Shown here in pieces: positions 42,005 through 50,148 of a stretch of DNA of 64,000 nucleotides. Source of the DNA: Weissella hellenica (GTDB taxonomy: Bacteria > Bacillota > Bacilli > Lactobacillales > Lactobacillaceae); the NCBI RefSeq assembly GCF_005405545.1, contig NZ_BJEG01000010.1, positions 1 through 64,000 on the forward strand, read 5' to 3'. The position numbers and the translations under genes were made by a program. The notes under the pieces are model-generated. The model was not told the DNA's origin. It saw only the letters and a program-made list of their open reading frames with translations, and searched no databases. Positions within the stretch are counted from its first letter, which is position 1. The number at the start of each line of letters is the position of its first letter.

Positions 42005-43531
42005 ATGATACTCACTGCAGATAACATAACAACGTTATTAGCTGATCAAGATTTATTAATATCAGCACCAGAATTTGATGGTGAAATAAAACATTTAGCC
42101 TATAATTCAAAAGAAGTTGTGCCTGGCACACTATTATTTATTAAAGGTAATTTTAAACCTGAATATTTAGATGATGTGATTAAGGATGGGGCGATAGCAA
42201 TTGTTGCACCGCAGAATTTTGAAAGTATGACCGACTTACCAACTTGGGTAAGTGATGATGTGCCTGCAGCTATGAGTATTGTGTCAATGGCTTATTATGG
42301 TTATCCACAAAATGATTTAGCGTTAATTGGTATTACAGGTACGAAAGGTAAAACATCAACGGCTTACATGGCGTATGAAATTTTACGTTCAGCCACCCAT
42401 GATAAAGTGGCACTGTCATCAACTTTGCAAGTGATTACGGGTAATGAACCAAAGTACCATTATCGTGCGCACTTGACCACGCCAGAATCACTTGATTTAT
42501 TTCGCTGGATGCGTGAAGCCGTTGATAATGGTATGACACATATGGTAATGGAAGTATCTTCACAAGCCTTTAAGATGCGGCGTGTTTACGGATTACGTTA
42601 TAATGTGGGTATCTTTTTGAATATCAGTCCGGATCATATTGGTGAAAATGAGCACCCGACATTTGCAGATTATTTAGCACATAAAATGATGTTATTTGAT
42701 CATTCCGAACAAATTGTATTGAATGCTGATAGTGACTATTTTGGTACCCTAATTGAACATGCAGCATTAAATGTCCCACGTGATGGTATTTGGCTATATG
42801 GAAAAGAAGACGCTGATTCACCAAAGGCGGATGCCTATTTTGAAGCAACGGATACAAACTTACATGGTAGTGTCTTTAATGTACGTGAAGTTGGCCAACA
42901 AGCGCAACATCTACATGTTAGTGGCGAATATACACTTGATATGCCTGGTGATTTCAATCAAAGTAATGCGTTGGCTGCGATGATTGCAACCCGTTTAGTA
43001 GGGGCTGATGCGCCAGCAATGGTCGAAGGACTAAAAATTGTGAAAGTACCGGGTCGCATGCAAGTGTTAAATACAAAATCACACGGGACCATTTATGTTG
43101 ACTATGCACATAATTATGCATCAATTGCAGCATTATTACAGTTTGTTCGTCAAAATGAATCTGTCAATAAATTAACGGTTGTCGTAGGTGCACCAGGAAA
43201 TAAAGGGGTATCGCGTCGACCAGGAATTGGTAAAGCTGTCAGTGAAGGGGCAGATATTGTCTATTTAACGAGCGATGATCCACAATATGAAAATCCAGAT
43301 AAAATTGCTGATGAAATTCAGGCAGCTATTACGAATCCAGAGGTGACAATTTATCGACAATTAGATCGAACAGTCGCCATTACAGAGGCAATAAAAAATG
43401 CTGGTCCGGCTGATGTGGTCGTTTTAGCTGCTAAAGGGTTGGACGAATATCAAAAGGTTAATGGGGTTGATACACCCTATGAAAATGATTGGGCTGTTGC
43501 ACAAAGAATAGATTCGGAGTTAGAGTTCTAG
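42005..43531 (+). CDS. murE: UDP-MurNAc-L-Ala-D-Glu--L-lysine ligase
   Basis: Adds the third amino acid to the peptidoglycan stem peptide in the cytoplasm. The 508-residue Mur ligase has the P-loop TGTKGKTST (near 114), MEVSSQAF, the central FLNISPDHIGEN, and YVDYAHNYAS. The specificity motif near residue 421 is DDPQ rather than the DNPR of diaminopimelate-adding enzymes, which points to L-lysine. This fits Lys-type peptidoglycan, with lysine supplied by LysA. ATG 42005 is behind GAGGA. Confidence 0.92.
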   Translation: MILTADNITTLLADQDLLISAPEFDGEIKHLAYNSKEVVPGTLLFIKGNFKPEYLDDVIKDGAIAIVAPQNFESMTDLPTWVSDDVPAAMSIVSMAYYGYPQNDLALIGITGTKGKTSTAYMAYEILRSATHDKVALSSTLQVITGNEPKYHYRAHLTTPESLDLFRWMREAVDNGMTHMVMEVSSQAFKMRRVYGLRYNVGIFLNISPDHIGENEHPTFADYLAHKMMLFDHSEQIVLNADSDYFGTLIEHAALNVPRDGIWLYGKEDADSPKADAYFEATDTNLHGSVFNVREVGQQAQHLHVSGEYTLDMPGDFNQSNALAAMIATRLVGADAPAMVEGLKIVKVPGRMQVLNTKSHGTIYVDYAHNYASIAALLQFVRQNESVNKLTVVVGAPGNKGVSRRPGIGKAVSEGADIVYLTSDDPQYENPDKIADEIQAAITNPEVTIYRQLDRTVAITEAIKNAGPADVVVLAAKGLDEYQKVNGVDTPYENDWAVAQRIDSELEF

Positions 43532-43642
43532 TTTTTAGATGTAAAATTTGTTATAATTTATAGAATTATCATAAAAATGACTAATTAAATTGTTAATAAA
43601 AATAAAAATGACCTCAGTTGTTAAAGTAAAGGGGATAGTAGC

Positions 43643-43951
43643 ATGGCTAAAGATCCAGTAGAAAATACATCAGAATTTGATTTAGGCGATTTTGTCGCCG
43701 GGAAAAAATTTGCAAACTTTGAACATGACTTTAAAGGAATTGTTGAAAAAATTTATGAGCATTCATTATTAGTAGTGATTACTGAAAATGATCCTGAAGA
43801 TGATGCAACAGTGAATGAGTACAACCACCGTGCTGTTTTGCGTATGTCAGAAACAAAAATTTTGGTGAAAACTGATAATCCTGCACCACGTCCTGAAAAA
43901 GAAGATGATGAAGATGCAGAGAAGAAGGATGCTAAAGGAGACAAAGCATAA
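43643..43951 (+). CDS. Small acidic protein, DUF2187-like
   Basis: A 102-residue protein with a small beta-rich core (about 12-76: VAGKKFANFEHDFKGIVEKIY, SLLVVIT, HRAVLRMSETKILVK) resembling the DUF2187 family, plus a highly charged Glu/Asp/Lys tail from residue 84 on. No enzyme motif is seen. It has its own TATAAT-like box near 43552 and an AAAGGGG ribosome site. Its stop overlaps the argS start by one base, so it is translationally coupled to arginyl-tRNA synthetase. Function unknown. Confidence 0.75.
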   Translation: MAKDPVENTSEFDLGDFVAGKKFANFEHDFKGIVEKIYEHSLLVVITENDPEDDATVNEYNHRAVLRMSETKILVKTDNPAPRPEKEDDEDAEKKDAKGDKA

Positions 43952-45636
43952 TGGATTACAAGAGTCACATTGCACAAAAAATTGCTGCCGTTGTTCCTGA
44001 ATTGGATGACGCAACAATTCTTTCAAAAATTGAAGTACCTAAGGATGCTAGCATGGGTGACTATGCTTTCCCAGCATTTTTGTTAGCAAAGTCACGCCGG
44101 ATGGCACCACAACAAATTGCTAATGACATTGTGTCTGATATTGATACTGAGAGCTTTAAAGATGTGAAGGCTGTTGGTCCTTATGTTAACTTTTTCTTGG
44201 ATCAATCCCAATTTGGGGCTGAGACACTAGCTGGCGTATTACGTAATTCTGAATATGGGCATAATACAGACGGTGAAGCTGGTCATATTACAATTGACAT
44301 GTCATCACCTAATATTGCCAAGCCAATGTCAATGGGCCACTTGCGTTCAACAGTTATTGGAAATTCATTAGCTGAAATTGCTAAGGCAAATGGGTACCAA
44401 CCAATCAAAATTAACCACTTAGGTGATTGGGGAACACAATTTGGAAAACTAATGTCTGCTTACAAGCGTTGGGGATCTGAAGAAGAAGTTAAGGCTGATC
44501 CAATTAATACCTTAGTGAAATACTATGTACGTTTCCACAAAGAAGCTGAAACACAACCTGAATTAAACGATGAAGGTCGCGCTTGGTTTAAAAAACTTGA
44601 AGATGGTAATGAAGAAGCACATCAATTGTGGTCATGGTTCCGCGAAGAGTCGTTGAAAGAATTTATGGAATTGTATGATGACTTAGATATTGATTTTGAT
44701 TCATTTAATGGCGAAGCCTTTTACAATGACAAGATGGATACAGTTATTCAAACGCTTAAAGACAAGAACCTATTGGTTGAGTCTCAAGGTGCACAAGTTG
44801 TTGATTTGAGTGATGAAGATTTAAATGTTGCCATGATTCAACGTACTGATGGTGCAACCTTGTATATGACCCGTGATTTGGCAGCAGCAATTTTCCGTAA
44901 GAATAACTACAACTTTGTGAAGTCGTTATACGTTGTGGGTGGTGAGCAACGTGAGCACTTTAAGCAAATGAAGTCTGTTTTGAAGAAAATGGATTATGAC
45001 TGGTCTGATGATATTGAACATATTCCATTTGGTATGATTACTGTTGATGGTAAGAAACTATCAACACGTTCAGGACGCATCATCTTATTGAAAGATGTTT
45101 TGTCAGATTCAGTTAAGTTAGCAACGGCACAAATTAACGAAAAGAATCCAGAATTAGCAAATAAAGAAGAAGTTGCGCACGAGGTTGGAACTGGCGCAGT
45201 GGTATTCCACGACTTGATGAACGAACGTTTGGGTGATTTTGACTTTAAACTTGAAGAAGTAGTTCGCTTTGAAGGTGATACTGGTCCATATGTACAATAC
45301 ACAAACGCACGTGCACAATCTATTTTGCGTAAGGCTGGTAATCCAGAATTAGATTTATCTAATTTAGTTATTAACGATGATAGTGTTTGGGAAACCGAAA
45401 AGTTAGTTGCGAACTTCGGTGATATTGTTCGTCGCGCATGGCGTGATCGCGAACCATCAGTTATTGCAAAGTACGCACTAAATCTATCACGTACGTTTAA
45501 CAAGTACTATGCTAATTCGAAAATTTTGGTTGAAGATGATCAACTAAATGCACGTTTGGCATTAGTATCAGCAGTATCACATATTTTGACAGAATCATTA
45601 CGCTTATTAGGTGTTAAAGCACCAAAAGAGATGTAA
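43951..45636 (+). CDS. argS: Arginyl-tRNA synthetase
   Basis: Class I aminoacyl-tRNA synthetase. The 561-residue protein has an N-terminal Add-1 tRNA-binding domain, the HIGH-type motif SPNIAKPMSMGHLRST (near 119), the GDWGTQFGKL segment and a degenerate KMSKS-type site, KKLSTRSGR (near 370), then a helical anticodon-binding domain. It overlaps the upstream small gene (TAATG) and is followed by a terminator, then argR. Confidence 0.95.
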   Translation: MDYKSHIAQKIAAVVPELDDATILSKIEVPKDASMGDYAFPAFLLAKSRRMAPQQIANDIVSDIDTESFKDVKAVGPYVNFFLDQSQFGAETLAGVLRNSEYGHNTDGEAGHITIDMSSPNIAKPMSMGHLRSTVIGNSLAEIAKANGYQPIKINHLGDWGTQFGKLMSAYKRWGSEEEVKADPINTLVKYYVRFHKEAETQPELNDEGRAWFKKLEDGNEEAHQLWSWFREESLKEFMELYDDLDIDFDSFNGEAFYNDKMDTVIQTLKDKNLLVESQGAQVVDLSDEDLNVAMIQRTDGATLYMTRDLAAAIFRKNNYNFVKSLYVVGGEQREHFKQMKSVLKKMDYDWSDDIEHIPFGMITVDGKKLSTRSGRIILLKDVLSDSVKLATAQINEKNPELANKEEVAHEVGTGAVVFHDLMNERLGDFDFKLEEVVRFEGDTGPYVQYTNARAQSILRKAGNPELDLSNLVINDDSVWETEKLVANFGDIVRRAWRDREPSVIAKYALNLSRTFNKYYANSKILVEDDQLNARLALVSAVSHILTESLRLLGVKAPKEM

Positions 45637-45650
45637 AATTGATTTGACTT

Positions 45651-45683
45651 GGGCTGAGACAATATTGTCTAGGCCCTTTTTTT
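45651..45683 (+). terminator. Rho-independent terminator after argS
   Basis: GGGCTGAGACAAT (45651-45663) and ATTGTCTAGGCCC (45664-45676) pair with one mismatch, and a seven-T run follows. Confidence 0.88.
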
Positions 45684-45784
45684 AGTATATATAGTAAAAT
45701 TTAAGCTAAATAGTCGAATATGTTAAAATAAAACAGGTGAAACTACTCTAGTGGTAGGAACTAAAATGTAAAGAGGAATGAAAC

Positions 45785-46252
45785 ATGGCTTTAAAAAAAC
45801 AAGAACGCCAAATGATGATTCTTGAAATTTTGGCGCATGACGTGATTGATTCTCAAGAAGAGATTTTGCATCGTTTACAAGAGGCAGGCATTGCGGTAAC
45901 GCAAGCAACTGTGTCTCGTGATATTAAAGAATTACGGATTGTTCGACAACCAGATGCCAAAGGGCAACCACGTTATCAAGTTATGCCTGATCAAATGGCA
46001 ATGCGTTCACATGAAAGTAATAAAATAACGCAAGGATTTGCTGATATGGCTAGTTCTGTTGTGCCAATTGAATTTATGATTGTCGTGAAAACAACCCAAG
46101 GGAATGGTAATCGATTAGCAGCAATGATTGATGATGCTGATATTCCAGAAGTAGTCGGTACGTTGGCCGGCCATAATACAATTTATGTGACGACCACTTC
46201 AGCTAGTGATGCAATTGAAATTGCTGAACAATTTAATAAGTGGATAGAATAA
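45785..46252 (+). CDS. argR: ArgR/AhrC family regulator lacking the arginine-binding Asp pair
   Basis: A 155-residue arginine-repressor family protein. The N-terminal winged helix is intact (VTQATVSRDIKELRIV, about 38-53). The C-terminal oligomerisation/arginine domain is recognisable, with TTQGNGNRLAAMIDD, but the usual GDDT arginine-contact motif reads GHNT (residues 129-132, codons 46172-46177). It therefore may not bind arginine by itself. It lies between argS and a class A PBP gene; the PBP start is one base after its stop. The ribosome site is AGAGGA. Confidence 0.9.
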   Translation: MALKKQERQMMILEILAHDVIDSQEEILHRLQEAGIAVTQATVSRDIKELRIVRQPDAKGQPRYQVMPDQMAMRSHESNKITQGFADMASSVVPIEFMIVVKTTQGNGNRLAAMIDDADIPEVVGTLAGHNTIYVTTTSASDAIEIAEQFNKWIE

Positions 46253-46253
46253 T

Positions 46254-48449
46254 ATGAAAGATTTTTTGAAAAAATTAAAAGAATGGTGGCAACAAAAAAC
46301 AGCGCCAGCTAGGACATGGTTAAGCCGGGTTTTTGCACCATTTATTCGCTGGCATAAACGCTTTTGCCAGCCATTTTATGCATGGATTAGTCGGACATTC
46401 GGTCCGTTTTGGCATCGATTTCAAGTTAATCGTTGGTTGATTACTTTATTTTTAACACTCTTTCTTGTCGTGAGTGTCTTAGGCACATTTGAGGCGAAGA
46501 CTACAGATATTACTGATTTAAAGAAGCAATTACAATCAACAACGGAAATTTATGATAATGCCGGTAACAAAGCGGGTAGTTTATCTGGTCAAAAGGGGAC
46601 GTATGTTAAGTTTCGTGATATTTCCCCCCATGCAGTGAATGCGGTTATCGCAACTGAAGATCGTCATTTTTATCGTGAACATGGTTTTTCAATTAAAGGG
46701 ATGACGCGTGGTGTATTAACGACCATCTGGTACCGCATTCGTGGTAGTCATGTGTCAGTTGGTGGTTCAACGTTAACGCAACAATTAGTAAAAAATGCTT
46801 ATTTAAGTCAAGACCAGACGGTTATTCGTAAAGCACGCGAATTGTTCTTATCAATTGAGGTTGAAAAGGAATATTCAAAACATGAAATTTTAGCGATGTA
46901 TTTAAATAATGCTTACTTTGGTCATGGTGTTTGGGGTATTCAAGATGCTGCAAAAAAATATTTTGGTGTCGATGCCATTGACTTATCAGTCTCGCAAGGG
47001 GCAATGTTAATTGGGATGTTACAATCACCAAATGGATATGATCCGCTAATCTATCAAGATGCTGCCAAAAATAGACGTGATCAAGTGCTACAAAACTTGG
47101 TTTCAACAAAATATTTGACACAAGCACAAGCTGATTATAATGCAGATTTACCAATTGATGCAGTCGACCATGAAGTAGATAATTCAAATTACAATTATCC
47201 CTATTACTTTGATTCAGTTATTAATGAAGCCATCAATACTTATCATCTAAAAGAACAAGATATTTTAAATAATGGTTATAAGATTTATACGACTCTTAAT
47301 CAAGATGATCAAGCAAACCTACAAACTGATTACGAAAACCCTAATTTGAATCCAATTGGGGATGGTTCACAAGCAGCATCAATTGTTATGGATGCTAAAA
47401 CAGGGGGAGTTCGTGCAATTATTGGTGGTCGTGGGGAACACGTCTTTAGAGGCTTTAACCGCGCAACGCAATCACGTCGTTCGCCAGGATCAACAATCAA
47501 ACCAATTGTTGATTATGGGCCATCATTATCACGTGGTTTTTCATTTGATTCTGATTTAAAGAATAGTACGATGAGTTTTGGTACAAATGGTTATTCACCA
47601 TCTAACTATGGGGATTATACCAGTGATAAAATTCCAATGTACCAAGCGTTAGAAAATTCATATAATATCCCAGCAGTTTGGCTACTTGATCAAATGGGTG
47701 TGTCAGTTGGTTATGATGCCGCTGAAAAAGCCGGCTTACCATTGACGAAATCTGATAAAAACTTAGCTTTGGCAATTGGCGGTTTGAAAAAAGGGGTTAC
47801 ACCACTTGAAATGACGCAAGCCTACACCAGTTTTGCAAACGGTGGTCAAATGAGTAAGAGTCATTTTATTACTAAAATTGTTGATGCGTCAGGTAAAACG
47901 ATTGTGCAAGCAAAGCAAAAGCATACGCGTTTATGGTCAAGAAAAGTGGCTAATGAAATGACATCGATGATGTTAGGCGTTTATACCCATGGAACTGGGG
48001 CTAGTGCTGATCCAGCTGGCTATGATGTGGCTGGTAAGACAGGAACAACGGAAGTTTCCGGAACCGACTCAACTAGTGACAATGCGACTGATTCATGGGC
48101 AATTGCGTATACACCAGACGTGGTAGTGACGACTTGGTCAGGTTATGATGAGACAGATGCTAGTCATACGATCTCTGCTTACTTGTCGCAAACCTCAGGA
48201 CCACTAATGAAAACAACACTTGAGCAAGTGATTCCCAATACAGAACAAACAAAGTTTAAAACAAAGAGTGTTCGTAGCAAAATGGCAGCCACGCAAGATA
48301 ATGAAGCTAGCTCACAAAATGGGCTTAAAGATAATATTAGTGGTATTGGTGATGAAATTAAAAAAGGTGCCACATCAACTTGGAATAATGTTAAAGATGG
48401 TGCTCAGAAGGCTTGGTCAGGTGTGCAATCATTATTACCAGAGTTTTAA
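46254..48449 (+). CDS. Class A penicillin-binding protein (PBP1A/2A family)
   Basis: Bifunctional peptidoglycan glycosyltransferase/transpeptidase. The 731-residue protein has a basic, Trp-rich cytoplasmic tail (1-58), one membrane anchor (61-79), the GT51 domain with catalytic Glu135 in ATEDRHFYREHG and GGSTLTQQLVKN, and the transpeptidase domain with SPGSTIKP (nucleophile Ser near 412), SYN and KTGTTE. The last 60 residues are a low-complexity Lys/Ser/Gly/Trp tail. The ATG follows the argR stop by one base with no strong ribosome site, suggesting coupling. Confidence 0.93.
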   Translation: MKDFLKKLKEWWQQKTAPARTWLSRVFAPFIRWHKRFCQPFYAWISRTFGPFWHRFQVNRWLITLFLTLFLVVSVLGTFEAKTTDITDLKKQLQSTTEIYDNAGNKAGSLSGQKGTYVKFRDISPHAVNAVIATEDRHFYREHGFSIKGMTRGVLTTIWYRIRGSHVSVGGSTLTQQLVKNAYLSQDQTVIRKARELFLSIEVEKEYSKHEILAMYLNNAYFGHGVWGIQDAAKKYFGVDAIDLSVSQGAMLIGMLQSPNGYDPLIYQDAAKNRRDQVLQNLVSTKYLTQAQADYNADLPIDAVDHEVDNSNYNYPYYFDSVINEAINTYHLKEQDILNNGYKIYTTLNQDDQANLQTDYENPNLNPIGDGSQAASIVMDAKTGGVRAIIGGRGEHVFRGFNRATQSRRSPGSTIKPIVDYGPSLSRGFSFDSDLKNSTMSFGTNGYSPSNYGDYTSDKIPMYQALENSYNIPAVWLLDQMGVSVGYDAAEKAGLPLTKSDKNLALAIGGLKKGVTPLEMTQAYTSFANGGQMSKSHFITKIVDASGKTIVQAKQKHTRLWSRKVANEMTSMMLGVYTHGTGASADPAGYDVAGKTGTTEVSGTDSTSDNATDSWAIAYTPDVVVTTWSGYDETDASHTISAYLSQTSGPLMKTTLEQVIPNTEQTKFKTKSVRSKMAATQDNEASSQNGLKDNISGIGDEIKKGATSTWNNVKDGAQKAWSGVQSLLPEF

Positions 48450-48505
48450 AAAAATAGTAATTATGAGATAATGAATATATTACAAAAGATGGGAAAAGGA
48501 TACTT

Positions 48506-48850
48506 ATGATAAATATTTACGATAATGTCAATGCCGTTGCTGACAATTTACGCGAGACAGCACAATATAAGACGCTTCGTGACGCAATTGCGACAGTTGA
48601 TGGGGAACCTGAAGCAAAAGAAGTCTTTTCACGTTTCCAACATGCACAAGGACAAATTAACCAAGCTGTTCAAGCTGGTAGTGAACCTGATGAAAGCCAA
48701 GTTGCAGAATGGCAACAAATTGCAAATGAAATGGAAAAATTTGATTCATTAAAGCAAATGCTTGCGGCTGAAAAAGGATTGAACCAATTGTTGATGGAAA
48801 TCAACAATATTATTACAAAGCCAATTGCAGAATTGTACGGTCAAAACTAA
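48506..48850 (+). CDS. YlbF/YmcA family protein
   Basis: A 114-residue all-helical protein with the DUF964 pattern: YDNVNAVADNLRETAQYKTLRDAI at the start, EAKEVFSRFQHAQGQI in mid-protein and KGLNQLLMEINNIITKPIAELYG at the end. Relatives in Bacillus (YlbF, YmcA, YheA) act in RNase Y-linked RNA maturation and development; which branch this belongs to is unclear. An AAAAGGA site precedes ATG 48506. Confidence 0.85.
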   Translation: MINIYDNVNAVADNLRETAQYKTLRDAIATVDGEPEAKEVFSRFQHAQGQINQAVQAGSEPDESQVAEWQQIANEMEKFDSLKQMLAAEKGLNQLLMEINNIITKPIAELYGQN

Positions 48851-48868
48851 GTTAATGTTTAGTTTTAC

Positions 48869-48900
48869 AGAGTGGGGCAATGTTGTCTCGCTCTTTTTTT
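48869..48900 (+). terminator. Rho-independent terminator
   Basis: AGAGTGGGGCAA and TTGTCTCGCTCT pair through Watson-Crick and G-T pairs around a minimal loop, followed by a T-run. Confidence 0.82.
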
Positions 48901-48954
48901 CGTAACGATTCTCAAATATAATAAAGATAAAAGCAAATAAAGGAGATCAATGAC

Positions 48955-50148
48955 ATGAAGTTTATTCATGCTGGTGACTTACATCTTGGTAATCCATTCG
49001 GTGGTTTATCAATTACACCAAGCTGGTTAAAAGAAAAATTACATTCCGCCACGCAAGTTGCAGTACATCGTTTAGTGGATGATGCAATTGTAGCAGCTGT
49101 AGACTTTGTGGTTTTAGCAGGTGATTCCTTTAATACAACAACGCCGGATGCACGGGCACAATTAGATTTAGTAAATGAATTACAACGTCTAGCTGACGCA
49201 AAAATTCATGTTTATATTATTTTTGGTAATCATGATTATGTGAATAATTGGCAGCGACTACCTACATTTCCTGACAATGTAACGTTGTTTCCTGCTGAAG
49301 TGACGACGCAGCAGTTACAAACTGCAAATCATGAAACAGTTGCTATTAGTGGATTTTCATATACACAACGGCATATATCGACTAACCAAGTGACACAGTT
49401 TCCGATGAAAGATACAAGTGTTGATTGGCATATTGGTTTATATCATGGGGCACTAGGTGAGGCTGGTGTTGGTGATTATGCACCATTTAGTTTACAAGCA
49501 TTACAACAAAAACATTATGATTATTGGGCATTAGGCCATATTCATGTGCGTGAAACGTTGCAAGAACAACCATTCATTGGTTATTCAGGTAGTATTCAAG
49601 GCCTAGATAAAACAGAAACGGGATCTAAAGGCTATTACATGGTAGAAAGTCACTCACAACAGTTGGTACCAACCTTTACACCGGTTGCACCAATTACGTG
49701 GGTTACTGAAAAAGTGCAAACTGATCGTGATTTACATATGGTTGTACAACAAGTACGTGAACAATTTGTATTAAAAGAGGAATTTGAATTGATTGCGTTA
49801 CAAATTGAGACAGACCAAACGACAGTATTGTCAGCTATTACGAATCAACAATTATTAGCACAGTTTGTTGCAGCTGCTCAACCTAGTGATATGTTCTTTA
49901 TCTATGACGTAACCGGACACCCAAAACAAAAAATAGCGGGCTTACCAGCAGTTGCTGATCAATACTGGTCAGCAACAGTGGCAAATGTTTTTAATTTAGA
50001 GCAATTGCAAAAATTAGGATTAAAGCAAGTGACAGATGGTGATGTGTTAGATTATTTTTTGGACGCATCAACGCTAACAGATCTTAAATCAGCTGTTCAA
50101 ACCCAATTACAGGTATCACAGATAGGGGATGAAAATCATGTGGATTAA
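48955..50148 (+). CDS. yhaO: SbcD-like metallophosphoesterase (YhaO)
   Basis: A 397-residue calcineurin-type nuclease with the metal motifs HAGDLHLGNPF (near 5), LAGDSF, FGNHDY and GHIHVRE, giving an Mre11/SbcD-like active site; probable DNA exonuclease in repair. The C-terminal 150 residues form the partner-binding part. GGAGAT precedes ATG 48955. The next gene, encoding the ATPase partner, overlaps its end by 11 bases, as in the Bacillus yha cluster. Confidence 0.88.
   Translation: MKFIHAGDLHLGNPFGGLSITPSWLKEKLHSATQVAVHRLVDDAIVAAVDFVVLAGDSFNTTTPDARAQLDLVNELQRLADAKIHVYIIFGNHDYVNNWQRLPTFPDNVTLFPAEVTTQQLQTANHETVAISGFSYTQRHISTNQVTQFPMKDTSVDWHIGLYHGALGEAGVGDYAPFSLQALQQKHYDYWALGHIHVRETLQEQPFIGYSGSIQGLDKTETGSKGYYMVESHSQQLVPTFTPVAPITWVTEKVQTDRDLHMVVQQVREQFVLKEEFELIALQIETDQTTVLSAITNQQLLAQFVAAAQPSDMFFIYDVTGHPKQKIAGLPAVADQYWSATVANVFNLEQLQKLGLKQVTDGDVLDYFLDASTLTDLKSAVQTQLQVSQIGDENHVD

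Noticed and set aside
44994-45503. 169-residue minus-strand frame opposite argS
   Set aside because: It is antisense to a well-conserved argS region with all synthetase motifs on the plus strand; no ribosome site or family pattern.
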